Positions 48,766 through 63,534 of a stretch of DNA of 64,000 nucleotides are shown here, one piece after another (position 1 is the stretch's first letter; each line of letters begins with the position of its first letter). The stretch spans positions 12,586,558-12,650,557 of the forward strand of contig NC_021684.1 of the NCBI RefSeq assembly GCF_000247815.1, in the 5' to 3' direction. Both the position numbers and the translations under genes were made by a program. The DNA is from Ficedula albicollis. Taxonomy: Eukaryota; Chordata; Aves; Passeriformes; Muscicapidae. The notes beneath the pieces were generated by a model. That model saw nothing but the letters and a program-made list of their open reading frames with translations, was not told the origin of the DNA and did not search any database.

Positions 48766-50624
48766 TTTTCCCTGATCTGGATAGAACACATTGATATTTT
48801 TTACTATTATCCCTTCTTAGGATACAGAACATATGTCTGTCTTCACCCTTCCTCTTTCCCAAAAATCCTCTTCCTGTGAAAGTGCACAGGATGCAATTAC
48901 TGGGAGGGTGTGTGGGGAGCTGTCTTGTCAAAATACGTTTTCACATGGAGTGGATTCTTTTTACAGCTATATGTTGTAAGTAACTGTTTAATGTTGATAT
49001 AATGTTGTTAGAAGTGTAAATCTGAAGGAGGAAAAGCTATAAAACACTTTATTTTGAGGTGTGGTACAGAAGTTGGTTTTGCTCATTAGTTTGGTTGTGT
49101 ACCACAAACTAAAGATTGAGCAGATTAGAAGATTAAACAGTTTTAAATTTTAAAACATACATATTTATAATCCACTCAAATTTATTTATACTTCATTTAC
49201 TGAAAGGAGCTATAACCAAATTATATCTCAATGAAACAAGGTTTACTTGTCAATTATTGGTGAATATATTGTACTGGCAATGAAGTAGTACTTTATGTTC
49301 TATGCTTATAATATCACGAAATTGCCAGAGATGTTAATGATGCTTCCGTAGACTCCCTCATACTCTGTGTACATTGTCCCTGATCAGTTTGTGTCACCCC
49401 TCAGTCCTCTGGCTGCCACCCTCCTGCAGAGCTCAGGCTGTGCTGGCTGCTGGAGAGGCGTGGAGGCACTGGGTGCAATTCACATTTTGTTCTTGCCAGA
49501 AAAGCACCAGACAAGAAAATGGTCACGAATTGTACAGTCAGTTGTGCTCACATGGAGGATCCTGCACCTTAGAGATGAGGGAAAAAAGTTAGAGCACCTG
49601 GTGTCCAATGTTGTGGTTCTGAAGCTCCCACTACAGCATAAAATCCTGGAAATCCAGTGTACGTTCTCTATCACTACTGTAGATAAATCTGTATATAACA
49701 AGGACACAACTTGTGGGTTGGTGTGGGGATTTTGGTGTGTTGGTTTTTGTTTTGCCTTTTTCTTTTTTTTTTTTTTAACTGTAAAGCAGATCCGTTCAGT
49801 CCCAAGTATATGTAGAACTTCTTATAAAAAGTGATCAATGTTTTCTGGTTTGGATTATTAAAAAATGTGGTGTGATGTATTATACCAGTTTTTTTAACAT
49901 ATCACATATGGGAATAGTTCTTTGAATAAATTTTTTGTAATTTCACAGATCAACAACACATCGTCAGCCTTTTTTAAGCAGTTAATTAAAAAACCCCAAA
50001 ACTGTAAAAACCAGACTTCCAGAAGAATTGAGGCAGCTTTTAGATTTGTTGATCTTTTGAGAAAGGTCACTTACAAACTGTTCAGGCAAGAATGAGTCTT
50101 CAGAGGTGATTACTTGTGCAGGATAAAGTGCTACATCCTAGAAAAGTAGTAGCTTATCAACTGATAATAGATGCCTTTTGTCACAATGGCTAATGTGGCT
50201 GATACTCCTGCTGAGGTTTGTCCAGGGTGTGGATGCTCCTTGACTTTTATGTGGCTTTGTTAGAATAAGAACTAGTTTGGGATTCAACACTGAACATTTT
50301 TAAAAATGCCCAAGAAAGTGCTCAGTTTGCAGTTACAAAGAATGTGCCCATAGTAAGAACAGGTAGAAGCCTGGGCTGTTTCTCAGCCTTGCTCTTCCTC
50401 TCTTTCTCCCCTTAAAAAAACCCAGCCAACCAAATTAAACCACAGCAGCCCAAAATCCGTGCAGTGCTTGTGTCAGAACTTACAGTTATCTACCTGGATG
50501 CCTGAAACTAGATGCATCTACCTGCAGATGAATTGTACTTCTATTTGCCTTCTGGCCATTGGAACTTAAACTTGAAGCAAAGCATGAATTTTAATGAGCT
50601 GTTGAACATCTTTGTGGAATTACA

Positions 50625-51225
50625 GAATGATTGAGTTTGGAAGGTGCCTCTGGAGGTCATCTTGCCTCACTGTTTTGTGAAGCTGAACTGCCTATCATGA
50701 TTGCCTAGGACTACACCCAGATTGCTTTTAATTACCTCAGAGGATGGAGACTCCAGAACTTTTCTGGGCAATTTATTTGTGCTGGTGTATGGTCAACCTC
50801 ACAGTAAAAAAATGCCTCATCAAGTTCAGGTGGACCCTTTCTGTGTTTGACTTTATGGCCATTGGTTCTTGTCCTGTGACTGAGTGCCAGTGAGAAGAAA
50901 CTGCCTCTGTTGTCCTTCAGTGCCCTTCAGGTATTGATAAGAACTCCTCTGAGCCTTATCTTCTCTAGGCTGACATCACAGGTCTTTCAGCCTGTCCTCA
51001 CACAAGAGATGCTCCAGGTCCCCTCATCATCTTTATGGCCCTTTGCTGGACTCTGTCCAGTATGTCTGTGAGTCTTTTGGTACTGGGCAGCCTGGAGCTG
51101 GGCAGGGAGCTCCTCCGGGTGTGACTTTATTAGGGCTGAGTAGGAGGGAAGGACCATCTCCCTGGACATAGCCAAAGCTGTCCAGAATACCCTGGAACCA
51201 GTGTGCCTTGCCTGGCACATACAAA
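50625..51225 (-). mobile_element. CR1 LINE fragment (3' end, antisense)
   Basis: On the plus strand it starts ACAGAATGATTGAGTTTGGA-AGG and continues with antisense CR1 words: CTCACAGTAAAAAAATGCCT, ATGGCCATTGGTTCTTGTCC, GAGCCTTATCTTCTCTAGGC, TCATCTTTATGGCCCTTTGC and GGGCAGCCTGGAGCTGGGCA. The element is on the minus strand, truncated and diverged. Confidence 0.9.
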
Positions 51226-54200
51226 TGTGCTTATGCCTTGAGTTAAATGTGGATGTGTGAGATTAAGCTCTGAATCAGCTTGAAGTGACACTTGATTGAA
51301 ATTCCTTGTGCTCTTTTATTCAGATCAAATCAGATGACAGCACAACCTATTGCAGTTTTGTCTTATGTAAAAACACAGTGTATTTCATCATTCAAATGTC
51401 AGCAGGAATTGGTAATGAAATGTGAAGTGACCAAAGCAAAGAGCTGTGGGCTTTTATGTGCCTATTTTGCCTGTAGGATGCTATTCTTAAATTCTACCTA
51501 GATACCTATAATTAAGCAATCCTGAACTCAGGTTGACCTGGCAGGTATAGCTGTGTAACATGCCTGCTGGGTGTGTGAAACACCAGGCTCTCTCCATGTT
51601 GCTGGTTGTTTCTGTTGAGCTTCAAATCTCCTGTTTCATAATTTTCTTCTAAATTGCTCTTTTGTAGAAGTAGTTCAGTTATAGTTGTTTCATACTGCCA
51701 CATGAGATACACCTGACTGCGAGAGTGACTCCAGCCTGTTTTTTCTCAGGCTAAACAGCTCAGAGGCAAAAGGAAAAGCTTCTTAGGCTGCATCTCATCC
51801 GTCACTGCCCATGTTAATTTTTCCTTTCTGTTGTAGTCCAAACTTGAGCAGACCAACTGCACATCGCTGATGAAAAAGGTTAAGACCAGCCCTTTTTTGC
51901 CTTGGCATTGACACACATTGGAAGTGATGCTACAATCAGTGGTCAGTGATATGTTTGTTATGCTGTCAGGTTTGGGACTGAAACCTGGCTCTGCCTTCTC
52001 TGTTTCTTTACTTTTCTACCCTTCCATCATAACACATTTTGAAATGGTGGCAGATCTGCAAGTGCAGGCCTGAGACTGAGCATGTATTTACGCCCTGAAC
52101 ATGAACAATTGGGTCTTCCCCTTCTGTGTAATTCCCTTATCTGTGTTGGGAGCTGCTCTGAAGCTAAGAGGATCCAGTAATCCAATTAGTCTATCAGAGG
52201 AGGGCACTGGATCGTGATGACTCTGTTGTGATGATGCCTCTGCTTGCATAATGATTTTTGTGGTGGCATAACTGTGTACCTTAACGGCTTGTGGTCTTGA
52301 ATTTTGGTTTGTGTTTGTTACAGAATGGTGTTAAAGGTGGTGGAATATAAATTCTCTAAGGAAATCTGTATTTCATGAGAAGCAAGTGTTGCTGTTCTTA
52401 GAGCTCCTTTGTCATTCTTGAATACTGATTAGACTGAAATTTCTTGCAAGGTATCTAAGATCAGTTTGTCAGTGCAACAACCAGTTGCTTGTATTGGACA
52501 GGACTTTGGTTTGTGTGTGTACGTACCTGCGCACACACACATGCAGTTTTCTCTCTGTAGATTGCTGCTCGCTGCCCCATTTGTCAGAAACTTAGAGCAG
52601 AGTACAAGCAGAAAATATGCAGGTGACTGGGAAAATGTAATTTTGTGTTACCATGGTTTGGCAAGAATTTGAAGCAAATGATAATGCCGTTGACTCAGGG
52701 TTGGATTTTTTTTTTTTAATTCTGAGAAAAGGTAACTGTATTGTTAATTCTAGAATAATTAGTCTGACATTGTAGGAAAAGTATCTTAATTCACTGAGTG
52801 CACCTGTTAGTTGAATTTTTATTCAGGTGCTCTTATGTCCTTAGCAATGCTTGAGTTTTAGATTTTTATAAATGCTTTCAGCTTCTTTACACCATTTTGG
52901 TTGCACTGAAGTTCAGTTGTTATTGTCTCCTTTTGCGTACAAGTTAAATTTGCTTAAGTATCTATCATAGTGAAAGATGCGAGTGTTGTATCAATTTTTT
53001 GTCTCTCTTTGAAAATTATGGCTGAATATGAACCATACTTTGCTTATAAGCAATTTAGGGTCCTAGTAAATGATATTGGTTATGGATATGATAGTCAATA
53101 TTTGATTTCTCAAGATAGCTTTTATATCCTGATACCGTATTATTTAAAGACACTATCAGTCTCGGTAGGACTCTGTGCTGAGCCTGCCAAGCAGCTGCCA
53201 AGTGCAGATAGCCAACATTTACATTCAGTGTTGTGTGATGGTAGCTGTGACATGATTCCAGTTAAAAGCTTGGTCTGCACACTGCAGATGTCTTCTGAAT
53301 ATTAATGTGCGCTACAGACAGAGCAGATGGAATCTCTTTAAAATACAATGCAATGAATGTAAAATTAAGGTTGTGTTTCTGGTGATAACTAATAGGCTGT
53401 CAAAATTTTTCTTTGTTCTTTGTTTTTCATTGCTAATCCACAAGAATATCTGTGCATCATCATCATATTTCTTTACATATAGGAGGAAATCAATTCTTCA
53501 TTATGCATTCACATAAAAATACAGCATTATGTCGTAATGAAGTTTTCTCAAATGCCAGATGTACCTAGAAAAATATTAGGAACACATGCAACATTTGCTG
53601 TGCCTTAAAATATGCCTCTACCTAGAGGACAGATAATATATAATATAATATACAGTTGAAATATAGAATGTCTCTGAGTTATTTAGGAGATGCTCATTGG
53701 AAGAGTCTCTGTAAAAGTATATACAGGTGTGTGTGTGTATTTAACTGGGATTTGGAGGTGTTCTGTGCAGTGTATTAGGAAAAATCCATCCTGCACAGGT
53801 GGGGTAGAACAAAACTGGGGAATGTAGAGAATGGCAAGAACATCAGTGGTGCACTGCAACCCAAAAATATCTGTCAGAAGAGAGCAGCAATCCAACTGGG
53901 AAAATAGTGTATTGGCTGCTGAAGTATTTACCATGCTTCTGTGGCAGTCTACAGGAAGTAAAGCCTTGGTAGTAGGAATAGATTAAAGGCCTTAAAAACA
54001 AGCAGGGTAAGTGTGGTAATAAAACTGAAAGTACAAGTGTTTTTGTGGGAGTGAGAATTGTAACTCTCCTCTTTGCAGCTGCATTTGTCTTCTCCTGTGG
54101 AGCAGAGTGGAGGTGTGTGAAGGGAGTGTACAGGGGGAAGAGGTTACAGAAAAGGCAGTGACAGGAGGTGTGAAATACATGGAGCCAGTGCACTGCTTCA

Positions 54201-56164
54201 CTTGTGCCATTACCATAGCGGCGACATGCTTGTCTTCCACTCTTTTCAAACTTAATTTTACAACTGCTTGTACCTGAGGCTGTATAAACACTAATGCCAG
54301 TGCCAGTGATAGCATTTTCCACTTCATCCCTATTACCTTATGAAGATTCCCCCCAGATCTGCATTTGGATTATCTTTGTCTATTATAGTTATATTGCCTG
54401 GCTAGTACTTCTGTCAAACTTACTGGCCATGCTGTTAAGCAGAAGTTCCTGACTTCATTGATGGTATTTATTTGATACATGCCTACTTTCAGATAAGTTG
54501 ATGCTGTGCTATTCCTGAAGATAATACTAATTTGGTAAGAGCATTTTTAAAATCTAGACCACATTGGGGCTGAGAGCAGAGTTGTGCATGAGGTTTGGGA
54601 GAGGACAGCACTGTCAGGGTGAGAAAGATGTGTCTGGAGCTTGCTGAAGCTGATTTTGATGGTGATGTCTCTGATTGCTCATGTGTGGACCATGTCACTT
54701 AGGGAGGAATTCAGGAGTTGCCTGGTGAGTCTAACCTCCTGTTTGAGAAGCCTCTAGTGGGTTGTTGCTCTTGTTACTTTTTACAGTGTTTAATGCATTC
54801 AGATGTTCAGAATAATGGTGGGCCTTCTAATTAGCCTTCTGAAAGTGGAAAAACACAAGTCCCCTTGACTGATTCCAGTGGCAGATCAGGATTGATTGAG
54901 ACTGTTCCCATTGGAGCAATGGCTTATGTACCTTGGACTTTTACTTAGCAGTGGCTTTGTACTGTAATGGAATGCAAACTTAATAATGGTGAAGTGTATA
55001 AACAATTCACTCAGGTTTTTTTTTGTTATTTTTTTTTCTTGTTCACATATTTTAACTTACTCAGATTGCATTCACCTGTATACAATTCATTATTTTGTAG
55101 AAAGAGATTTATGCAAGAGGCGCAGTTGGAAATAATAAAAATAGACTGATGTGCTAGATATAGTTAAATGACGTTTTTATGACTCATTTAGGAATTATCT
55201 CCAGAATTTCCAAGTATGTTTGGTGGAACTCAGCTTTCCAAATAACCCAAAAGAGGTTTAAGTGTTGTTAGTTTGTAACATACTGAACAGAACAATGGCT
55301 GCACCTACAACTAGGCACAGGATAAAAATCTGACCAAAAATCTTCGGTGTTTGATGTTTTAAAAGGTATGAGGATGTGGAGTTAAGCCTTAGAAATCAAA
55401 ACCATAATAAAAAAACAACTGAAATACAGAAAGTGTTGCTTTAAAAGATCTGTGTTTGTCAGAGTTGAATGTTGCTTTAAACAGCACTTCTGAAGTTTCT
55501 AATGAAAAGATTTCAGACTAAATTTGTCTTCACTATGTTTCAAAAACCGTTAAGTACCCTGAGGTATTAATCCTCCTGTCTCATCCGTCTCTGATCTCTG
55601 GTGGATCAGGAGACTAATTAAATAAAGAGATGAGGTTGCAAAGCAGAACTGGTAACATAAGAAGGGTTAGAGTCCTTTTCCAAGAGTCTTGGAAAAGGAG
55701 GAGGTTTTCTGTTCTCTGCCATTGCATCTGGTCATGGGGGTGAATTGCCCACGTTTCTTACTGATTGGGAAATGCCTCATAGTTCCCTAGATAAGATGCC
55801 ACTATCTTTTTCTGTATGAAGCATTTATTTTAAGGAAACTTGCAGTTATTTCTTCTTGATGTGATGTTTCTGTTTCTCTATAGTCTCATTCTCATCTCTG
55901 GCCCTTTCTGGCTTTTCCACTTCCAGACAGTCCCAGTGGAAGTCACATTCAAGTATGTTTAGTATCTTTTCTTTTTGTAATCTGCTTAATGTTGAGTTTG
56001 TAAACTTAATGTTTCTGGATATTACCCATGTGATTCCTTAGCTTCCCTCTCTCTGAAATGCCTTCTCTATGCCAAGTCCCAAAGCCCAAGCAAATTTCCC
56101 TTTTCCAGTTGCTTTGCTGTTACCTTCGAGTGTCTTGCCTCTTCTGACAGTGCTTTGAAGATTT

Positions 56165-56277
56165 GTCAGCTGCTTCTTAACTTTCCTGGTTTTTTTTCTC
56201 TGTGCAGTGCATAGTCAGCTGCTTCTTAACTTTCCTGGTTTTTTTTGCAGCATCTTTCTTTCTCTGTGCAGTGCATA
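56165..56277. repeat. Tandem duplication, 49-bp unit, second copy with insertion
   Basis: GTCAGCTGCTTCTTAACTTT at 56165 recurs at 56214. The second copy carries an extra segment (GCAGCATCTTTCTT) before CTCTGTGCAGTGCATA. Confidence 0.9.
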
Positions 56278-57464
56278 CATCTGTCTTTCTAATACTTGAA
56301 AACATTCCCAAGTCTTTCATTTCAGTCTCTGACAATCTCTGTTGTAGTATCAGCGTATGGTTATATCTAATCACTGAAATGCATCCTTTTAGCTGAGATT
56401 GTACCTCAGCACGGGGAGTTTTTCCAGTTTGTCTGTAAAGCAAGTGCATGCCTTGTTGCTATCTCTTTGATCTTCATAATATAGAATACGCTCATAAAAA
56501 ATCAGCACAAAAAAAAAAAAGTGCTGTGTTTGGCTTGATCTTAGACGTGTCAGCAAGAAATAGGAGAGGGCTGTGTGGGTCATTCCATTGCAATGTCAGA
56601 TAATGTGAGGTGCTGCTTGATAAGTATTTGTTCTCCTGTGCTTAGGCTGTATGAGCTCCTGAATTCTGAGAGCAGGCTTATGGGGTTTTTTTTTGTGAGA
56701 ATGAATATCTGCTGAGAAATGTAATGAAAATAGTACCGTGCATGACTGTTCAGGTTCAGTTGTGGAAAGGGAATATTGAATTAGTGACTTAAAAACAAAC
56801 AAAGCTCTGGAGGCCTTAGTCAAGAAGTGCCATCATAACCAGAGATTCACACAGATTCCTTTCAGTTAGTCAAGCGATGATTTTTTTTTTTAATTTATCA
56901 GCTGTTTAAAGTTCGTCCATTCCAGAGTGCATATTCATTTTTCTACTGCACTTAAAAACCGAAAAAGAGCCAACTCAAAATAGCACAACTGTTTTAACTT
57001 CATAAACATCTTTCTTCCACTGACATAAATGCTTTGCTTGTTGACTCAACTTTTCCCAGAGTTTATTACATTCTTTCTATCAGAGGGGCTTTAAAAAAAC
57101 TTGGAAAGCAAGGGTCAGAGATTCTTCCAAAATGAGGCTTTCAGACAGTGTTTCTCCATTTGGTGTCAGTAATTTTAAAATTATTAAATATAAAAAATCA
57201 AATAAATTTGAAACCAGGATGTGTTGTGACTTCGTTTTTATGTTTTATTCTCTTGCTATTGATGACAGCTATTTTTCAATACTGAGAAATAACAAGGTGC
57301 CTATATCTCTGTTGTTTCTACGGCAGCAGACAGGAAAACAATAGTTTAGTTGCAACGTAATGTTTTTATTGTTTTCCAACTTAATAGATGTAAAAATTTC
57401 TTACAGAAAAGCAAAGCCTGTGTGTGCCCAATTGTGGATCATGGTTTCTACTTTTCTTCCTTTT

Positions 57465-58037
57465 AATTTTTTTCAATGTTCTATGCTCCCTCTGTTTGTT
57501 CTCTGAAAACTCACTTCTTCCCTGGTGTTCCCTGACCTTTTGTCTTCCTCCAAATGTCTGGCATGCTTCAGCTGACACCATCAGGGTCTCTCCTGCCTGT
57601 CTGACTGGGTTCTGAGTTTCCATCCTCTATGGAGGGTGGATGGGCAGAGGAATAGAAGGAAAAATAAAAGGATGTCTGTAAAACTCGGCATGCTTCAGCT
57701 GACACCATCAGGGTCTCTCCTGCCTGTCTGACTGGGTTCTGAGTTTCCATCCTCTATGGAGGGTGGATGGGCAGAGGAATAGAAGGAAAAATAAAGGGAT
57801 GTCTGTAAAACTCTGAATTTTTTTCAATGTTCTATGCTCCCTCTGTTTGTTCTCTGAAAACTCACTTCTTCCCTGGTGTTCCCTGACCTTTTGTCTTCCT
57901 CCAAATGTCTGGCATGCTTCAGCTGACACCATCAGGGTCTCTCCTGCCTGTCTGACTGGGTTCTGAGTTTCCATCCTCTATGGAGGGTGGATGGGCAGAG
58001 GAATAGAAGGAAAAATAAAAGGATGTCTGTAAAACTC
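57465..58037. repeat. Compound tandem duplication, order A-B-B-A-B
   Basis: Segment A (starts AATTTTTTTCAATGTTCTAT, about 95 bp) is at 57465 and 57816. Segment B (starts GGCATGCTTCAGCTGACACC, about 127 bp) is at 57560, 57687 and 57911. A and B1 to A and B3 are offset by 351 bases. Copies are nearly identical. The open frames with matching peptides on the minus strand are products of this repetition. Confidence 0.93.
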
Positions 58038-61000
58038 TGTGTTTCTGTCTGTTTTACTTTTCTGAGAAAAGCCTTGAGGAGAACTCTTGGGTTCCAGGGA
58101 TGCCTCTGAAAAAATCTAAGTAGTTTGTAGCCCTACCTGTGGGTCCCCACCTTATAAAGCAAAGATGTGAAGAGGTGAGTGAGAATTTGCCACTATCCAG
58201 TAAGGACATCATGAAGGAAATAATGGATACACAACTATTGTATTAGTAATAGTCACAGGGAACTCTCTTACAGGTTTACTTACGTATTGAAAAAAAATGT
58301 CCAGATTGGTATTTGTTGAAGTACAGTTTCTTATCTGATGATGAAAGTTCTTTCTGGTCTAGTATTACTTTTTAATTGCCAGGAATCCTAAAAAGCTGAT
58401 ACTTGAATCTATGAGTTTTCTCAGAGTTGTGATGGTTCCTATTTATGTAAGTCCATTAACATCTTGGTGTGTAGAAAAACGGTTTGACAGCTGTAGTCTG
58501 GCACTTCCTTATCGTAACTTGATACAACATTCCACAGAGACAGTCACGCCTCAGATTTATACTTCACTCTGCTTCTGGTGTTTCAGCTTTAGGGGTTTAT
58601 AGTGTCAACTCATGTGTTGTTTGGTTAAACTTAATTGACTTGTTAAATTAGAACAGTTTACATTCTGTTGCTCTTTTTGTCTCTCTTCACATAGGATGAT
58701 TTAGTGCCATGATTCGATGGGATAGTAGTCAGTAAATCACTGATTTATTGTGCTACTTGGTTACAATAAAGCTGGTATTTTGTGCCTATGCTCTTTGAAC
58801 TCTGAGTACTATACTAAGGTTGTGCCACCTAGTATGAGCTTTGCTCCATCTTTTATCAGGAAACCTTCAAAAATTGCTGATTAGAGTTACACAAAAGGTC
58901 TGTGTTAAATATTTGTCTGCACAATAGCTTAATTTAGTATGCTGCTATAAATTGTATTCAGAATCGCATACAGTCATGTGGAGATTTTTTTACTCTAGTT
59001 GAAATTAGGAAATGTTCACAGATCATAGTAAAAAGCAAAGTGCCTGTGAAGAAAGAGAAGTAAGTTTTCAAGGTACATCTAGTGCAAAGCAGTAACACCT
59101 AATACTCTACTGTCATGCCTGGAATGCCAGTCCTTTGTTGTCCCTGAGTTTTTTTCCTGTGACCCTGAATTGAATTGATCTTTTGAGTTTTGTCTTGTTC
59201 TGTAAGAATTTAATGTTCTTAGGATGTGTAAGAAGTGGGTAGCGGTAGCTGGGAGAATGATGGTTGTAATTCTGTTCATTTCAGGCTTGTGAGTAGTGTA
59301 GAAAAACAGCTTTCTCTGTTATGGTAGTAGTGTACATCTAAAAAAGCTTGATGGTTTTTTTTATCAGTCAGTTTTCAAAGTCACTGACAGAGAAGGGAGC
59401 CCACACACTTTAGGAAAAGTGTGCTTTTAGGTCTGGTTGCAAAGAGTGGTTTTACTGTCACTTGTTTGCATTAAATACTGCAATTCTTGGTTTGGTTTGA
59501 AAATGGTAAAAAAAGTGATATCTGTGTCCATTTTTCAACTATGGGGCTTATAACCACAGTCAGAACTCTTGTAAGTTAAACATAGTGAGTCACAATCGAG
59601 CATCAGATATTTCAAAGTAAAGGATATTGGAGAAATACCTGTTTTGTCACTTTTGGAAAGTATTAAAAAAAATTAAAATCCCGGTGTCTGATTTACATCC
59701 CTAATTCTTCAAATGAAGAAACCCAATGAAATGGAGCCACTAGCAATTGGCAGTATAGTTAGTAGTAGCCACTAACTGCATGGCACTAGTGCTGTTTGAT
59801 GTAGGGTACATTTTTGAATTTAAGTAATGGAATGTACTGTATTGGTCTATTTATGCAATTTATTAAAATATTTTTAATTAAATAAATGTAATGACATACC
59901 TTTACTTTGAGGAAGAAAGATTTTTCAGGCTGAAGCAGCCTGTTAAGTTCCTATCTAGTGCTTACTTCAGTCTGTGCCCTATCACATTACGGACAACATG
60001 TACATGTTGAGCAGAAATTCCTGATTTTTTTTGAACAGTGGAGTAGGATCATTGTCCTGAGTCAGTTCTGGCAAGACTGTGGAATGCACAGCTTGATCTG
60101 CCTTTCCAGTGCCAGAATCACTTGCCTTTGGCTGCCAGGGAGGAAATTGTGCCGTTTTGCTCTCTTCTGGTACAATGGTTTAATTTACCTCAGTTTTTGT
60201 TGTGTTTACCCAATTACTGTGTCTTGGTTCCCATGAGCCAAGTAAAAGCAGGAGCTGTGCCAAAGGTATGAGACATTTTGAACTTGGATATTGCTGCACC
60301 TGAGGTTTTGACATAATGGGGAGTTTACAATGCAATCATCTCACAACGAAATCTTTTAATCTCATTATGGTTTTTTGCAATTAACGTATAATAACATTCA
60401 TGTCGTTACCAGAGACATGGCCCATTGTTCAAACTGAGCTGTGGCCCGTTGGTTTGTGGCAGGGGGGAGTTCTAACTGGAGATTAAAAAAGATAAAAATT
60501 GTTTCATCTTTCAAAGCAGCACTTTAATGTTGTTTCTGTAGATCCCAGATCTCTGGGTGGTACCAGGTCAGTGTGCTGGATTCACTGGATTGCTGTCACA
60601 GGCAGAGTTGTGCTCTAAGGTCTGCTTTGGTGTGGGAGTTTGTTATTGCTGTGTCCATCACTATTGCTTTAAATTAGGTGCCCTGTAGTGCTCAGTCTAG
60701 GAAATAGGCTGTGTTAACAGTAAATGTATTATTCCCTTCCGCCCCATCTAATTTTTTGGAATCTGTCCACAGACCAATTTAGGTGTATGTGGTACCTTCA
60801 GGACTTGTTTCTCTTAGCAGTGCTCAATGCCAGGCTTTTTATTCATGTATTTCTAATGGCAAAACACAAGGATGCCATAGGATAGGAGTGGCAGTACTGA
60901 CTGTGCAATACTGAAAATAGTCATAAGCAAAGAGAGCTTTTCATTGGTAAGCCATAAGGAAAAAAAACCCCCACTAATCTTCTGTACTAGGAAATGTCAG

Positions 61001-63534
61001 ATTTTATCTCTTTAGCATAAAAACAGTCATCTGACAACACATAAAGTGGATTTTATACATGTTAGAACTGTCACTGGTGTAAGAGATGCAAACTATCATT
61101 TTAATCTTAAAAGCTTTGTGGAGGCAGAATAATAGTACTCTCTTAACTGCCCTTAAAAGGTTATGTGTTTTTCTCATTTTTAACACTGGAAAACTTGATG
61201 CAGTTTTGATGACACTGAACCCTGCTATGGGAAAAAATAATCAGGATTCTAAAAGAAGTCATCGTTGGATTTTTTTCTCTGTTACCCAAAGTATGCCAGA
61301 GTGTTTTGTAGTATATTAATCCTGTTCAAAGACATGAAAATTTTATTCTTAAATATGAGCAAGAAATGGGTGTAGGAGTCATGAGGTGGAAAAGAAATTC
61401 TGTATGTGCGAGATAGAGGCTGAAATAATGTATTTGCTCACTAATGGTGTTGATTAAAAGTGTCTGAATTCATACATGAGATTAGTTAACATTTACTTAA
61501 AACTGTTATGACCTTGTTGAGGTGCTTGTACAGCAAACTTATCAAATAATGTTTTTAATTTAGTATTTTCTTTTGTAATAAATCACTTTGTAGTGGAAAC
61601 TGAACTGATTTATTTTGGTCCTCTAATTCTTCAAAACCTTAGAGAACCAGTAGGCATTTGATTGGGTTTCTGGATAAAAGCAGTGAGTTTTCCTGTTTCT
61701 TCAGGTCCAAATTGGCCAATTTTGAGTAGTTACTCAGACTAGACATGAGAGTGTACTGTTGCAGGGCAAATTACTGTCCAGAGCAGTTTTGTGTCACCAC
61801 TGGTATCCACAGGCAGACCCACGAGGAAAAGTTAAAAATGAGGCAAAATGTATGAACATGTTCAGATTACGAGTTTGTTTAATAAACCTGAATGGATCTA
61901 TATCCCAGTTCCTGTTTCCCTTAAGGTGAGATAAACTTCTTGCATCCGTGGTGTCCTTTGGCAGTGAGATACATCCTGCCCTTATTTGCAGGAAGGGTTG
62001 CTGCTGCTGTCATAAACTGCTTAAAGGTTTGAAGAGAAAGTTGCTTGAATTCTCAGGTTTGTTATTCAGTGTTTTTGAACCTCTTGAAGCTTGATACATG
62101 AAACACTGCGTCAGTGTTACTTTTATAAGGATTACATCATATTCTAGAAGTTTAGATCTAAATTGTAAAATTCAATGTAATTTTGCTTTTAATCCTGAAC
62201 TTCTTTTAAGGCTGAGCATTGTCTCAGTGTTCATAGATTTGGCTGAAAACTGTGGGATTAGACTGATCATTCTTTTCCCCTCCAACCTCTTCTGATTTCC
62301 TTTCTTTAAAAAAAAAAATCTACAATAATAACTTCGTTTTTTTTTTTTTTTTTTTTTGTTTTGGTGGTATTGTTTTCAGTTTTGTGTTTTCAGTTTTGTA
62401 TAGATGCAGGGTCGTTGTAAGTGCTCTGAAGAAGCTGAACTGTTCTGTCTTTGTTAAGAAATCATTGTTCTCTGTATTCTGGTGGTGCTGAGATACTCAA
62501 AAGTTTCTAAGAAATGATGGGGTCATTAAGATTTTCATGGCAGATGTTTAATAGATGTGTCTCTGTGATGCATGTGCTTTGATGGGGTATAAGGGCTCCT
62601 CTAATTCTTAAATATTTAAAGAATGGAATAGAAAGGCTACAGGTTGTATCAGGAAAAGTAGAATTACCTGTTGAAGGGAAGAAGAGAGGGAAAACATGAA
62701 GCACTCAGAATAGAATGGCATTGGTTGTTAGAGGTGAAGGAGAATAGAGTGCTCTGATTTTGTTCTGGGTGAAACTTTGCAGGTTGATTTATTTTATTTT
62801 TTTGTTTGTTTTGTTTTGAGACTGAAGCAACTCGCAAAGATGGTACCGTGGATACGGTGAAAGGGGGAAAGGCGCTGCTTGCTGAAGGTTGATGTAATGT
62901 TGAAGTATGTGTGATGGTGGAAGTCAGGCAGCTCATCCCAATCCAGAGTTCAAGTACCTTGTACAGCTACAGCACGAACAAAGAAGGAATGGATCCTCCT
63001 TCCCAGCCTTTTCCAATTTCAGTGTGTGCCCTGGTGTGAGACAGCCTTGGTCAGGGATGGATGACTGGAGTTGCTGTGGGAGCACTGCCTGGGCGGTTCC
63101 ACAGCCTGTGCTGTGTGGGAGCACAGAAAGTTCTGTGACTTTTGATCCACTTTTAGTACAGCTGACCTAAAGTGCTGCAATGCTTTGCAATGATAATAAG
63201 TAAATGAGGCTGCTAGGTGATGATAGATTAGGATTGGATAATCTGTGTAGAGGTATATTTTTTCAGAATTAGGTAAAAGAAAAAGAAAAAACACAAAACT
63301 ACTTACCATCCATCTTAGCATGTAATGGCCTTCAGGAATATGAAGTTTAATTTGGAATGAATGCTTACTGGCTGGCAAGTAAATGGATGAAAGCTTTATA
63401 CTGAAGCATTTTAAAAAGAGATTTGTATGGGGTTTGTGTACTAAAAGTATAAAATGATTATTCAATTAATTCATTATACTTTCTAATAATAAATACAAAT
63501 ATGTAATTTTGATTTATTTTTCTTTTTTTTCCAG

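Larger units (their letters stand above)
39761..63534 (+). other. PRKAR2A: PRKAR2A intron 1 (presumed)
   Basis: About 23.8 kb without a recognisable coding exon, from the CpG island to the exon at 63535. It is AT-rich, with CR1 tails and several tandem duplications listed separately. It ends with a long pyrimidine tract and TTTTTTTTCCAG. The donor is not visible because exon 1 is missing. Confidence 0.65.
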
